From positions 444,479,502-444,543,501 of the forward strand of contig OZ010794.1 in assembly GCA_963932465.1 (NCBI GenBank): a stretch of 64,000 nt of DNA, read 5' to 3'. A model generated the notes under the pieces. It was not told where the DNA came from and made no database searches. It saw only the letters and a program-made list of their open reading frames with translations. Position 1 is the first letter of the stretch. Each line of letters starts with the position of its first letter. Both the position numbers and the translations under genes were made by a program. This DNA is from Maratus speciosus (lineage: Eukaryota > Arthropoda > Arachnida > Araneae > Salticidae). This document shows, piece by piece, positions 32,638-46,034 of the stretch.

Positions 32638-35600
32638 AAATGCTCACTTCAGAATTGATAGAATGCTAAAAACATACATGCCAGGTTCAGAAAATGGATT
32701 TATGCACTATAAAAACGACTCGGAAACGCTTCCCAAAATCACTGCCAGCAAAAGAAACTTTGTGTTTATGAATGCTTTTTTAAACCTCAAATATATATTA
32801 ATTTCTGCAGTTTCTAAAGAAAAATAACGCATTTCGAAATCGTACATGTCTCTGAAGAATTATTGTATATTTTCGTTTGTGGTTATATTATATTTTCCTA
32901 GATCACGAAACATTTCTATTTTTTGAGAAGTGTAGGATATAATGGCCACTTTAACTTCAAGAAGAAACTTTTTCCATTTCTTCAAGTACATTTGTTATTT
33001 TCAAACTGATTCAAAAAATTGAATAAAGTGACATTGCTGTTGAGATTATAGATTGTGTTTTCTTCCCGTGTTTTGCATCTTCAAATAAGAATAAATTCAA
33101 ACATTGAATAAAATGTTATATTTTTTGTATAAGATGTTTTAAAAAATGCATCATAAAATGTATGAAATGTTCAGGGTATTTCTAATATTCTTTGTAGTAG
33201 CGGACGATTGTCTCGGGTATTTGAAACCCTTATTCAAAAGTACAACGAAAAGAATATTTTAAGTTAGTGGCAGCATTCTAGATGTTGTTTTATCTATATA
33301 AATAAAAGAAATATATCTGTTTTGTTTGTTGGCAACACTGAGCTCCACAATAGTACGGAGGGCCATATCGCTGATCCACTGTCTGCCGCGACCGCATCTC
33401 TCTTTCCATGCGCGCAAGTAATGAATCTTGCCCCTATCTTAATATTAGATGCATTTTTTTAAACTTTTCCGCATATTTTTTTTATCCATTTTGGTCTTTT
33501 CTACAACTTTTTGAGGTTGTTATGAGCAATACTTTACAAATTTTCTTTTTTTTTAGTTGAAGTTACATAAAATTTCATTTTTAACTAATATCAAATTAAA
33601 AATTTGCAATGAATTTAATTAAATAAATAGTTTTTTCAATAAAAAATATATATCAGCGAAAATTGCAGCAACTTCGTCAAAAATTTAAAAGAAAATCCAG
33701 TTTCAAAATATCATTCCCATACTACTCTATGGGAAGAAATCTATGTTTTGCCAAAAAATTTCCTCGGAAAATCTTTGGCATTGCACTACTGGATTCAATG
33801 TGTCAGAATAGCTCTCCATATTATAGTGGAGCTCAGTGGTTGGCGATGGCTTGAGAGATCTGTTGTACGCTATGGAGGAAAGAGATAGATGGAGATGCAG
33901 TATGCCGTAAAAACGGTTTGCAATATGATGCGCGTTATCCCTCAAATTTAAATGCTCTCACTCGGCCCAAACAAAACAAGCACCTGGAACAGGGACCGAA
34001 TTCTTTGACATCACCAGTGCATTTTTTCTCTAAATGAAAGTGATCTGCTTATTTTTAAGCATTCTAAAGCAGCATTCCATTGTATTATGAATTAAAAACT
34101 GTATTATTAAAAGTTTTTTCTTTTTTCGTGAAAGCACGTGCTTGTGTTTGGGTCTGCTGTAGCGGATTTTAGGGTTACTTTTTTTGCCGTCACCCCCAGC
34201 CACCTTACTGCATCTCCATCTATCTCTTTCCTCTATGGTTGCACGCAGAGTTCTGCAAGTTTAGTTCCAGTGACGAAGACAGGTCCGAATGCACCTGGGT
34301 TCGTGGTTTGGATTTTTTGATTAGATTTTTTGTCATGATATATTGAAAGGAATAATTCGAGCATTTTCGTGAGTTTAAGCCACTCATAAAAGTAATCCAA
34401 ATTCAATCTTTTTGCCCAATGTAGTAAATTTTTATTCCTTTTTCAATAATATTTTTTCGGCCGCGAATTTTGAATTTTTCGCGAGTTAAACAAATTCCGC
34501 TTCTGCTGAAAACGAGAACTTGTTTATGAATAGATTTCTATTTGATACCTTCTCATCCAATGATATATTTTATATATCTGAACGGAGAAATCTCTCGGAA
34601 ATCATTTTACAGCATTCAAAAGAATATTAATGATTTGAATTTATAGGATTTTTAAAGATAATAATAAGAAAAAGAAATTTTTATTCACGGTGAAAATGTT
34701 TTCGCGTTTGGTTGCTATTGCAACCTTATCGCCAAAAACCCTGTCGTTATGAAAACGGGAATTTCTTCAAAACACCATTCTTCCCAAATAATATAAATAG
34801 AACACAATTTAACAAATATGTAATCAAACCCTGCCCTTCACAAGCGAGAGAAAAATGATTTCGTCTTTTAACAAACAGAAACATTTTTTTCTTTCTTTTT
34901 TCTATAGCTTGAGGTAAGATAATGAGATAGTAATGATTTTTGCTTCGCCTTTTTAAAAATTAAATGTATCGAAGGATGTTGTTGCGGCTTGCGAAATGGT
35001 TATTTCACATAAGACAGGGCAGTATCCGGGCTTAAATTTTCTTTGCAAACTAGAACTGGAACTTTATTCTCTATATTTATCTTATTAAATTTATTTGCAT
35101 TATTTATATTCACTTTCTGGTCACATTACGTTGGAGGCGGGTGCAGCTCTAGACTTAATTGTTCTCTGCTAAGTAAATTTTACATAAAACAAAATACTAA
35201 ATGCATAATTTGATCGAAATAGAAAACAACATAATTGTAAAAAAAAGTAATTTTTAAGAAAAAAAATCAAGGATTGCTTCTTACTTTATTGTATCGATAT
35301 TTACTTATTAAAGGCCAATTGGTGCATTTTAGTGAGATTGGTTTAGTACAAATAAGTATTTTTGTGAAATTTTTTTATTGTTATTCCCATTTATATGAAA
35401 TGCTGCAGCTATGAATAAAGAGGGGGGGGGGGAAGACATACAAAGTATGCAGCCTCCTGTTGCATGTGAAGAAACTGAGGCTGTCGTCTGAAGAAGGCGG
35501 TGGTTGTATGTTTACATCGGATCAATAGGGTATGATTACCATTGGGTAATCACCACCAGTACATTTGAATATATATATATTTAATTATGGAATAAATTCT

Positions 35601-35951
35601 TCATGAATAAGGCTTTTAAATAAGGAGAACTTTTCTATTAAGTGTTTGGAACTGGTGGAAGTTTCCCTCGGCAGTAATCAGTCCCTAAGGAACCGGTTAC
35701 AGTTGAAGCTTCACCATTTTAAGGCTGTCTCAACTCCACATTATTAATAGTTTTAAGAAATTCCTAATACTTCCACTACCGGTCATTTAGAATATTAATG
35801 AAAATACTATCATTTTACGATGATACATTAAATTGTTTGATGTGTCACTGTGAAAATGAACACGTCAAGCTAAAAATAGCATCGAAATAATACTTTTCCA
35901 AATAAAATGAATAAAACAAAAATTTAACAGATATGTAATAGTCCTTTCTGC
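32638..35951. other. Non-coding stretch
   Basis: No gene. A 35-bp block around AGAGATAGATGGAGATGCAG (33872-33910) recurs inverted at 34205-34242, with a weaker related copy at 33385-33415; this may be a degraded transposon. The segment 33250-33310 matches 27070-27165. A G12 tract lies near 35421. The ORFs at 33663-33945 and 34138-34320 have no recognisable domain. Confidence 0.4.
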
Positions 35952-36218
35952 TTAACCCTTTAAGACCCGATGATCTGTATCCCTTGTACTTATAACCACA
36001 GCTAGTCATGCCGGCTGAAAGTAAAACATGTCGCTATCTTTTGTCTATCATATCTGTTGCATCTGTTGATAAAAAATGATACTTTACTCTTCCTGCAAAC
36101 CGGAACGATCGTTTGATTCAGATTTTTATAATGTACGACTGTTACATACGACTCAGAAGCAAAATTTAAATGAATGTCTAACCCGCACGATCGTGCGGGC
36201 TGGGTCTTGAAGGGTTAA
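35952..36218. mobile_element. TTAA-flanked MITE, 267 bp with target sites
   Basis: TTAACCCTTTAAGACCC (35952) is matched inverted by GGGTCTTGAAGGGTTAA (ending 36218), one mismatch. TTAA at both edges and CCC as the first triplet suggest a piggyBac-like origin. An internal perfect palindrome CCCGCACGATCGTGCGGG lies near 36182. Nearby one-sided look-alikes start at 55894 and 56857. Confidence 0.8.
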
Positions 36219-36901
36219 AACTGAAATAATCAGAATAAAAAATGCTGCTGTGAGATTCAAAATGTTTGGTGATTTGTTCGTTTATTAATCTATGGAGTGC
36301 GGCCAGTACGAAAGTATCGCTTTTAATACATTTTAATACATTATTTGAATGCATAGTTTTTTTTAATACTAAAATGTTTTCGTTGTTTTTAGTGGCCAAT
36401 TAAAAAAACATACATTAAAAAATAAAAAAAATTTATTAGAGTTTTCAATAAAAAAAAGTGATTTCGAATATGTTTTGAAACCCGGGAAGTCCTGTTGGAT
36501 CTTCTGGTTATAATATCCATAAATAAGAAATCCCTGCCGGCTCGGCCTACTGGCGGAGGTAGAATTCGAAGTTAAGTACTAATTTCACCAACAAAAACTA
36601 AATCAAGATTAGAGATAAACCCAGTTCTTGCCGCTTTTGACGAATTTTTAATTTAGTTTTTCTGTAAGACCTTGTTTTATCAGAACCATGCTAATACGAT
36701 AAGTTTTTCTTCAACCCCTATTTTTGTTTAATTTGTTTTTGTTGTAAGATTTGGTCCTACCAAAAATTTGTCAATATGAAAGTTGTAGATAATATTAAGG
36801 AGATTTATAATAAATTTAAGCGGATTCGATAATTTGTGAATTGACGAAGGTATGCATTTCTTCTCCCTCCCCCTTGTTTTTAATTTTTTCATTTTTTTTT
36901 T

Positions 36902-36940
<39 letters not shown>

Positions 36941-37010
36941 AAGAGTTGGTGTTATCAAAAACTTTTCAATGTAAAAGTTGTAAATAGTATTAAGAAGATT
37001 TATACTAAGT
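36219..37010. repeat. Imperfect direct repeats of about 210-220 bp
   Basis: From about 36600 a unit with TGTAAGAYYTKGTYYTAYCA, AAAGTTGTAGATAATATTAAG and GAAGTTATGMATW-type lines recurs at 36660, 36745 and 36940; the last copy is split by the TTAA element at 37011. A poly-T tract lies at about 36897-36935. No gene. Confidence 0.5.
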
Positions 37011-37769
37011 TTAAGGGGTCTCAGGACTCTTAAAGCTTTAAAATTTTCGAAATTTTAATTTTTTGAGATGTTAAACTCCTATCTTTTCCGAACATTTTGA
37101 TGTAATTTTTTCCTTGAAATTCCTACTAGAACTGAAGTTATGGCTTTTACACTTATACACGTTCAATAGCTGAAGCATCGTTTCGGAAACTTTGAAGCCA
37201 TTTTTCTCCAAATGAGGTTTTTGGGCATAACGCGCACGATATCTCAAAAACTTATGAATATTTTTTCATGAAATTTTCAAAACATATGTTTCATGTTAGT
37301 CTGTATAAACTGAACCTAAAATTTCTTTTTTATTGTTCAAAACAATATATTTTTAGGTGATTATACTGTTGAAATTTTCTTAATTTTGCATTAACTAAAT
37401 ACAACTTTGTATTAAAAATATAAAAAAGCTTTAAATACAAATCTATTTAGATTCAGGGTAATTATTATAATCTGAAGTATAAGTAGGCACCAACATTTTC
37501 ATTCTAGTTGCAATACTTATATTCTAATCGTGCGCGTAAGGTGTTATGCCGATTTTTTGCTCGTCAAATGTCTAACAGTTTGGAGCCCCCTATAAATGCT
37601 AATTCTGTACCTTATAATTTTTTAAATACATGAAATGAAAGAGCATACTTATATATTTTATTCCAATTAAAATTGTGTCTTAAAATCAAATACATTTTAA
37701 GATATTAAATGTTGAAAATGGTCTTTTTTTTCATTTTTTTCCAATTTTAAGAGTCCTGAGACCCCTTAA
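37011..37769. mobile_element. TTAA-flanked MITE, 759 bp with target sites
   Basis: TTAAGGGGTCTCAGGACTC (37011) is matched exactly inverted by GAGTCCTGAGACCCCTTAA (ending 37769), and the palindrome continues into CTTAA/TTAAG. The flanks fuse into one unit of the surrounding tandem repeat, giving an empty-site comparison at about 36817. A one-sided copy of the right end lies at 57825-57898. Confidence 0.85.
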
Positions 37770-39144
37770 GTTAATTTGATATCTTGAGAACTGATGAAGT
37801 TATGAATATTTTTCTCCCTAAAACCCTATTTTTTTTTACTCCTTGAGCTCATTTTTAATTTTATCAAAAGTCTGCGATACATAAATTTTTGGCCCTTTTC
37901 TTAGAAGTAATAATATCTTTAAACTGATTTGATATGTATTATAATTAAGAAGTTTTGGAGTTTTTTCGGTTTTCACAAAATTCCTCCTTATTTCGACCCC
38001 CTTGGTCCGATTTTGCCCATTAACGAACTTGACTGAGATTTTATGCCTTTGATTTTATGTGCCAGTTTGGAAGCGATTTATGTAGAATTATAAAAGTTAT
38101 CGTGCTCATAAAAAAGTGATATATATATATAGAGAGAGAGAGCGAGATAGATAGATAGATAGATAAAGTTTTGAGCTAAGGGTGGTTTTGGCTTCTAGGG
38201 GTCTTGATCGGCCTAGATCTGCAAAAAATTTTCAGAAATTCTAACATAGGGGAGAATGTAATAGGTAGTATTTCTTACGAAATCTACCTAATAAATAGGG
38301 TGAATGCTGACATTTTAGAACTTATGATAAATGCAAAATATAGGCAACGTCAAAGTTTCTTGAGCCTTCAAATAAATAATAAACAAAAGTTGTTTTGCCA
38401 ACAGCTGTATTACATTACACATTTACACTTATAGCGGTTTCCAGCAGTCATTACTGTACTAAAAATAGGTTACACATGCATGTCTGTGTTTGCATTGCTT
38501 GCTCAAAAATCATAATATAGATTGTCTAGAAATGCTTTTCTTTTATTCTTAAAATACATTTATTATTGCTTTATTGGAAAAAAATGTCATTTTTATTTTA
38601 TATGTAAACCAGTATTTTCGGGATGTCTACTACAATTTCATATACTACTGAAACACAACTTGCATATATGCATGTGCGCAAAAAGAAAAAAAAATCATAT
38701 GATTACCCATTAGATTTCTTCAAATTCATTTTAAAATTGTCTCTGTCGCTTAAGACTTTCTAAAAATTCATAAAACAACATATTTTACCTTGGCTGTTGA
38801 CAGCATTCAGCTCATCATTTTTTTGGAAAACGTTTTCACTTCTTCTGAGTCATCATCAATTCCAAAATGGTCCGAAAGATTTTTCCGAAATTGTTTTCGA
38901 TACAGTAATCCCAGATGGAGATCTATACAGGTGTAAATGTATAGTATCTTGAGTCTAAAGATCAAGAGGAAAAGCTGAAACCAGAATATTCCACAAAATA
39001 GCTTATATGTCAACAATAGTATTTTGCATGTTTGTATAAGAGACATTCTCAATGTGTAAACACATTTTGAATATAATGCATCATTTATGCTTCCAAAACA
39101 TAAGAAAGTTATTATCATTGGATTGACATTTCCCGCTTATAATA
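37770..39144. other. Non-coding stretch with microsatellite
   Basis: A compound (TA)n(GA)n(GATA)n tract lies at about 38120-38166. The ORFs at 38204-38434, 38522-38713 and 38807-39118 have no recognisable domain. Confidence 0.4.
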
Positions 39145-39826
39145 TACAATATAACCTCGAGAATCCGACATCGTTGGGGACGAGACTAAGCTGGTGAAAA
39201 TTCCGGATATCTGACAGAATATAAAAAGTACTTCCGATATTGCTAATGGTGCCTTTATTTATAATTTAATTCTTACCCAAGTGATATTTATATGTGAAAA
39301 AGAGAAAATTAAATGTTAAAAAAAAAACTTCCTTTAATTGATATTTTGTATGGTAGAAAAAAAATTCTTATAAACTGTAAAGTTGTTTTTTCCAGTGTAC
39401 TTTCCGAAACATTGATGTCAATTTTATTTGCTTCAAAATTTTCAGCCTTTTTTTAAAAGTTTTTCTTAGATTTTATACAACTGAAGAATATCGAATTTGG
39501 AATTACAATCTTGTTTATCTAAAGCAGATATTAATTTTTCTGTCAAATTTATGATTTATTGCAGTGACATCTTTTCTTCTGGAGCTCCTCGTACTCGTTC
39601 TTCTGAGCTGCTATAAGCGTTATCGGCGATTCTATGTAGCACAGCGTCAGCGATCTCACTGTTCACTAATCCATCCTTTTCGATCTTGAAGTTTTTAATT
39701 TGTAAAGAATTGCTATTTTTTTCCTCCCGCAAGTTGAAAGGGCATAAAAAAGCGAAGGATTATTTTGATCCCGTATTTTTTAAATTGTCGTATTCCCGAA
39801 TGTCAGATTCGCAAAGTTTCACTGTA
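39145..39826. mobile_element. Tigger-like MITE, 682 bp
   Basis: The left end TACAATATAACCTCGAGAATC and the right end (inverted) TACAGTGAAACTTTGCGAATC are homologous and match the Tigger-type terminus CAGTRRAACYTCG...AATC. TA lies at each edge. On the minus strand at 39555-39660 a frame reads SEIADAVLHRIADNAYSSSEE, fitting the acidic C-terminal part of Tigger transposases, so the MITE kept the 3' end of its parent's gene. Confidence 0.75.
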
Positions 39827-40882
39827 TGCAGAAGATTTTTTTTAATTCAAAGCAGAAAGATTTTTTTTTATTAAATGATGATCATGTGGAAATATTTTTT
39901 TAGATTTTGTTGTGGAGGACATTCTTTAAATATTCTTAATTATTATTTGCAATTTGGATTTTAAAGTCCGTAAAGTCCGAAAAGCAAAAGTTTTTAAAAA
40001 TGCAATTTGTTACTATAATTTCCCCTTTTAGTCTCATTAATTATCTCCAATGTAACAGGATAAATTATAAAAGAGGAAATTACGCTTTTAAAAATGATTC
40101 CTAAAGTTTATAACATACTCCTAAAAACATTTGAAAGGGAGAAAAGTTTGGACCTCGATTTTGTTTTATTTATTTGTTATTTTGGGGGCTAATTATGATT
40201 GTTACTCTTGTTAGCACATAAGTATTATAACCTTATTTTGTAAGTTAAAGCTGCACTTTCACTTATTTATAAAATATGTCTATTCGAAACAAATTTAGTT
40301 CTTATTTAATATTTTTCTTTCAGATGTAATTATGCACTTCGGATGACTTTATCGATACATTTAAGAATAATTAGAGTTTAATTACTACACTAAATACATT
40401 AAATTTAACAATTTTTGTATATATCATACCTTCTAATATTTTAAAGAGATCTAATATCAAAGTAATTGTCTTTTATGCAGTGCTTCAGTCATTATCTTTT
40501 ATTTTTATTTAAGAAAAAACACTTAATTTGTATAACGAAACTGAAATGATTGAATAGATATATGTAAGATATATTATGCTATCCAATATCTGGCTATGAC
40601 ATTTCCGCAGCAATTAGTTAGCTGTGATTTACGATAAGCTGCGGACATTAGAATTAAGTCTATAATCGTACAACTATTTGAATAGAGCTTGTATGTAAAT
40701 CGGGAACTTAGTAAAGTAGCTAGAACATTTATTAAGGAAGATGTATTTAAAACTCTTTTAAAGAATGTAAGGTTAAAAGTATTTCAAACATTTCAGTTCT
40801 TGTCTTCATGTCTTGCAGAAAATTTATTTCATAACATGACAATAATAATAATCTATACTATTAATAATAAAAATAATAAAGG
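39827..40882. other. AT-rich non-coding stretch
   Basis: No gene or repeat recognised; the ORF at 40689-40919 is not recognised. Confidence 0.35.
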
Positions 40883-40990
40883 AGGGCGGAAAATTAGTGA
40901 TTTTTGGCCACGAACCTAACATTGAGACCTGGTCTATTTTATAGCCATAGAAACAAAAGTTAGAGAATCAATAAAATTTGTCTGTAAAAA
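40883..40990 (+). mobile_element. Fragment of the Harbinger-like MITE family
   Basis: GAGACCTGGTCTATTTTATAG and AAGTTAGAGAATCAATAAAA match the left arm of the element at 15995 (about 16028-16090). Only this part is present; it directly adjoins the Tc1 transposase relic. Confidence 0.55.
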
Positions 40991-41019
40991 TTTAATTATA
41001 TACGTTTTTGTATACCTTG

Positions 41020-41565
41020 GCATAGTGTTATAGTCTCAGATGAGAAAAAATTCATTTGAATGGGCCAGGTGGCTTTGCATTCTACTGGTATGACATGAGG
41101 AAAGATGAGGAAAATTTTACCAAAAGACAGCTAGGAGGAGGCTCATTAATGGTGTGGGGAGGCTTCAGCTTTGGAGGTTATCATAACCTGGCTTTTCTCT
41201 CAGGCCGCATGAAGACTACCGAATAACTAAGAGTAATAGAAAACCATTAACTGCCATTTTCAAAGAAAATTGGTGGATTAAGTTGGATTTTCCAGTAGGA
41301 TAACACCTTCATTCACGTTGCAAAATCCTCCAGGGCATGGTTTTTGGATAATCGGGTGCATGTTATGGAATGGTCTGCCCTTTTCCCTTGATCTCAATCC
41401 CCTAGAAAAAATGTGAGAGGTATCCTCAGTAGAGCTGTATATGTCAATGTCAGAAAGTTTCGGTCTGTGGCAAAATTGAAGGTCGTCATCATTGAAAAGT
41501 GGGAGAATATTGATGCTATTGTCCTCCAAGGATTAGTAAATGACATGCCACATCGTATATTCTAA
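41020..41565 (+). pseudogene. Decayed Tc1-type transposase (C-terminal catalytic part)
   Basis: Reading across frames shows SDEKKF (first catalytic Asp, about 41037), YWYDMRKDEENFTKRQLGGG and SLMVWGGFS (41080-41175), WIFQ-stop-DNT (second Asp, about 41285) and LDLNPLE (catalytic Glu, about 41391), then KVVIIEKWENID and a terminal RIF-stop at 41565. This is the DDE order of Tc1/mariner transposases, with about 34-35 residues between the last two acids. Several frameshifts and stops are present and the N-terminal paired-type DNA-binding domain is missing. The minus ORF at 41278-41529 is its shadow. Confidence 0.8.
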
Positions 41566-41825
41566 GTCATATATAATCATGACGGATATATTTCTATTAA
41601 CAGTAGTGGCTTTATTTTGGTGGGACACTTTTCTCCCCTCTTTTTTTTACAATTTCATTTTTTTTTCTACCCAGGTAAGGCAGGGGGTGAGTTGCTCCTT
41701 GTAAATATGTTCTTGTATATAGACTTTCTTAATATATTTGTTTCGTTCTTATTGGTTTGTTTTGTGTCCAATCACAGTACATAATTATGGTGGCTTTTTT
41801 TCGGTGGGACACACCTTATATATTT
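41566..41825 (+). mobile_element. 3' end of the Tc1-type element
   Basis: Two related blocks GTGGCTTTATTTTGGTGGGACAC (shortened: about 41607-41630) and GTGGCTTTTTTTCGGTGGGACA (41790-41812) follow the transposase. The second, ending in ACACCTTATATA, is the probable terminal repeat. No left terminus was found. Confidence 0.45.
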
Positions 41826-42136
41826 TTTTAGTTGTTGTAACAACACAAAAAATCATTTTTACATGGAAAATACCAATTACTCAAATGAAGTTTTAAAATT
41901 TATTTAAACATCGATACTTTCGTATTAGCCTCATGACATGGGTCAATAGCGGAAAAAATCGCCAAAAATTTTACTATTTGGTGTGTAGCTTTTGAGATTC
42001 TGATTTTTTCAGTGTTTAAGAACATATTTCTACATATTTGTTATATTTGGGTTTTATTTATTTATTTCATTTATTTATTTATTTATTATGTTCTAATTTC
42101 TATATGTACTAAAATTAACCGAATTTTTTTTAATTG
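41826..42136. repeat. Dispersed repeat and (ATTT)n tract
   Basis: The segment 41840-41980 is homologous to 20420-20570. An ATTT-rich simple repeat lies at 42055-42088. No gene. Confidence 0.5.
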
Positions 42137-43560
42137 ATTATCTCTCTATTCTAAAAAAAGTGACTAACGTTGTCATCTCCACTGTCAATGAATTTTTTGT
42201 GACCTGAGGTCTTTCTTTGTTAATATTAAGAAAAATACTTCATACGAAAAATTAAAATTGATGGTATTATAGAGAAATATTTGATAAACACGCTGAAGCA
42301 GACAGTTTGTAAATCGAATAATTATCTTAACAGATATTTAATGTTAAATTGATCAAAATCGTTCCATTAAAAATTTTTGTAGGAGAAAAAAACTATACAT
42401 AAGAATTTAATCATTTTTAACTCATTTTAAACATTAGAAGTTCCCAATGTACAGACTGTATTTATTTTTTTTTTCGTCTAATTTTTTTCGGATTTATTTC
42501 CATTTTAAATTCAAATTCTCAGCATTTGAGAGATAACTTTTACATATTTTGGAAAATTATTATTTTAATTGTTGCCAGTTTTAAAAACAGCGCAAAGAAT
42601 AATATTTCCTTCAAAAAAAAAAAAAAAATATTTACACGTGGCTATTATAAACAGAAATAAAACTTTCAAATCAGAATTAAATGATTAAGCAGGGCTCGCA
42701 CCGTTCCTAAAATTTTCGCACTTCGCTACCAGTATTTTAAATAAGAATTCTTCGTAGTAGATTCTTTTAACATCCATAATAGAATTATACCACAAAGATT
42801 ATCTTTTTAATTTAGTGGTAGCAAAGTGTGAAAATTTTAGGAACGCTGCGAGCCCTGGATTAAGTGTTAAAAACAGGAAAATATTGAAAATTACGTCATA
42901 AAAATTGTTTTTACACGTGAAATTTGAAAAAGAAAGAAAACTATACAAAAAAAGAATTATATAATGTGTGTTAAAAGCAGTAAATGCGACTGAAATTACG
43001 TCCTATTTCAAATAGTCAAATAATAACATTGCCATACAATTCAAATTAAAAATATATTTGTACGTACACGAGAGATTTATTTCATATTTCGAGATGATAT
43101 TTTTATCTATTGTTGACAATTCTAAGACAGCGCAAATAGTAATATTTCCTTTCTAACAATAAAAATATTTTCAGGTCAATATTACAAAGAGAAAGAAAAG
43201 TTTTGTGAAAATTACATCAGATTTAAAACGTTACATTTAAAATCATTTTCTTAATGCGTTATTAAAAAATACCGAGAAGCAAAGACTTTGTCGATTTAAT
43301 TAATTTCATATTAGCTATTTTTTAGATGTTTAACTACTCTTATTACTTCAAATACGAAAACAGCAATTAACAGCCGCTAATTTGGCTTTAAAATACCCCA
43401 GTAAAAGAGAAATGAATGGAAAGCGGTTTACAGGAATATCGCCCCTGTTTATTTAATTATATTTCAATCTTCCGTAATCTTTTTAAAACCGATCAAATTA
43501 ACGGATTTTTAGAGTCCGAACGGGGATTGGCGAGCTTACCTCGTAGGGGGCAGAGCTTCT
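42137..43560 (+). repeat. Solo arm of a large palindromic element
   Basis: The stretch from ATCTCTCTATTCTAAAAAAA (about 42139) to TCGTAGGGGGCAGAGCTTCT (43560) is homologous along its length to the right arm of the palindrome at 47800-49404 and inverted relative to 46914-47798. Its inner end starts exactly where the palindrome centre lies in the other copy, so it is one half without its partner. A smaller inverted pair GGCTCGCACCGTTCCTAAAA / TTTTAGGAACGCTGCGAGCC (42694 and 42836) sits inside and is a further short foldback of about 165 bp. Confidence 0.75.
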
Positions 43561-43605
43561 AATATTGTTTCAATTTATCGTTGATATGACGTCAGCCTTA
43601 CTCAC

Positions 43606-43654
<49 letters not shown>

Positions 43655-43753
43655 GTTTAAAACATAGAGTTGATTATTTTTTCGATATGAAGCGCTCATA
43701 CAATCATAGTAATTTTTTCATATTTTTTTTTTTTTTACATACACACACATATA
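43561..43753. other. Poly-T-rich spacer
   Basis: It contains a T run of about 47 (43607-43653) and a short (CA)n tract. A TGACGTCA-like ATGACGTCAG lies near 43587. Nothing else seen. Confidence 0.5.
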
Positions 43754-45688
43754 CAGGGTGTCCGGTCTCAACGGTGTCCAATGGCTAATTCCTAAACCGT
43801 TAGCCATAGACCTATAGTTCCAATTACAAAAATGTTTTAAATCAGGTAAAGAAATATTTTAAAAGCGATTTGGGTCAATAAAAACATTTCTTAAAAAATT
43901 ACGAAATTTAAATTTTTATACGGTCCCGTCCTATAAGCTATATTTAGTAAAATTTCCCTTTTACACTGACAAGTAAGACAAAAAAAAAGGTCCCGTTATT
44001 CTACGATTAAAATTGATCGAGTAATAGCTGTTTAAAGTTGGAGCATATTTTTTGTTGCAAATTGGGGGTCATTCACAAGTTTAGTCGAAATATAATTTCG
44101 CCAGATATATTAAAAAATGGTTGAGAGTAAAATTAACACTGCAATATAAATTTGAAATCTTTATTCATTCTGACATATTAATTCAAAATATACAATTTGT
44201 AATAAACATTTAAGAAGAAAGAAAAAACAGAATTTTTGTTAAATAAAAGGATGCTAAATTAACAGCCTCAATTCTTTACAAAATGATACGTATTTTAAAA
44301 TATTATTAGATTGCACTAGCCTGCAAAAATTGGGTTATGCATGTTTTTTAGCTTTTGATAATTGATTCTTATGTATTCTGTACCGCTGAATCCGAAATTG
44401 ATCTTCATTTTTAACCATCACATCAGGATTTTTCGCAAATTGTAAATTTCAAAGTTAAAATTGAATCTCCTCCCCCATCTCATCGGACCACTCAGCTGTT
44501 TAGATGTAAGAATCCCAGGATAAGCAAAAATATCGAATAAATTATTGAATAAAATAAAATAAAATAAAATAAAATAAAATAAAATAAAAAAAGTTTTACA
44601 TATGTTTTATAGTATGAGATTTTCGCTATATTTTAACTTACACATTTACGATTTGCAAAAAAAAATTCTAACGTGATGGTTAAAAATGAAGGTCACTTTC
44701 AGATTCAGTGCTAAAAAGTACGTAAAAATCAATTATCAAAAGTTAAAAAACACAACCATCTCCTCTACTTTATAGTATCCAATTTTTGTTATTCTTTAAA
44801 TTCGACAATTTATGATTTGCGAAATATCCTGATGTGATGGTTAAAAATTAAGGTATTTTTCGGATTCTGTGCTAAAAAATACCCAACAATCGCAGTCTTG
44901 TATTATCTAATCTAAAACTTTTTCTTAAACTTCTTGGCTGTAATCTATCCGAAATTTTTTGTGTTATCCTGTAAAATAAGTATAAATGGTAACCACCGAA
45001 AATCATAATAATATGAGACTGTTATCGGATTTCCGCCAGTATGATAAAGGTAATCTCGATCGGATATTTGAAAGTGAGTTAAAGTTCGAGTACAGATTTT
45101 GAACTGGAAAAACATACATACTATCGTTGAAGTAACATAAAAACTTATACAAATAACATAATTTTTGTTAAAAGAAATCACAAAAGAAACTGTCTCAAAT
45201 CCTGATAAAATAAAACATATGTTATTTTAGCCAATCTGAAACTTAATAAATGTTAACTTAATCGTAATATTTGTACGATTTTTTTAAGCGCAGATACACA
45301 TGAAATAAGATATTCGAATACTTTAAGCACATGGTATGTGACCTCTCAAAGCCAAACCAAACTCATTTGCTTTCAGAGCAGAAAAGTGGCATAAGTCATG
45401 CATTTTTAAATTTTCATAACTCGCTCAATTTTAGTGTTACATGAATGGGACATTGTTTTTGTCTTGCTTGTCAGCGTAATAGGAAAATTTTACTAAATAT
45501 AACTTATAGGACCGGGGGACCGTATAAAAATTTAAATTTCGTAATTTTTTAAGATATGTTTTTATTGACCAAATCGCTTTTAAAATATTTCTTTACCTGA
45601 TTTAAAACATTTTTGTAATTGGAACTATATGTCTATAACTAACGGTTTAGGAATTAGCCATTGGACACCGTTGAGACCGGACACCCTG
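43754..45688. mobile_element. Mariner-type MITE, 1.9 kb, TIRs of about 270 bp
   Basis: CAGGGTGTCCGGTCTCAACG (43754) is matched exactly inverted by CGTTGAGACCGGACACCCTG (ending 45688); high similarity continues for about 270 bp. TA flanks both sides (43752-43753, 45689-45690). Inside, two blocks with AACCATCACATCAGGA-type sequence are mutually inverted (about 44410-44450, 44660-44690, 44820-44850), and a (ATAAA)n tract lies at 44546-44590. No transposase is recognisable; the minus ORF at 44945-45181 is not a known protein. Confidence 0.85.
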
Positions 45689-45690
45689 TA

Positions 45691-46034
45691 TATCAATTAT
45701 AATGATATTATTAGTTTATAACATTAAAATTTAATTCATGTAAATAAAAACATACATGTTAAAAGTGATTACATTAAACGTAAAGGCTTAAAAACCTTTT
45801 AATAAACAGCGTTGTTTTGTACACACAACCGGTCACATTCTCAAGATTGGTAAATTAATCTATTTTCGCAAAAGAAAAAAAAAATTGAAATGTGAACTTG
45901 ATAAACAAACATCACGAAATATCGGGTAGCGCGAAAGCAAGTGCTTTTATAAAAATGATAGTATGTAAACATGATTTATTTTAAACTTATGAAGGATCTC
46001 GCACTAAATTCTACGTAACCCAAACGGGGAAAAT
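45691..46034. other. AT-rich spacer
   Basis: Nothing recognised. Confidence 0.35.

Noticed and set aside
33835..34285. MITE with AGAGATAGATGGAGATGCAG arms
   Set aside because: Inverted similarity is limited to about 35 bp and no target duplication or termini could be seen; noted only as a degraded repeat.
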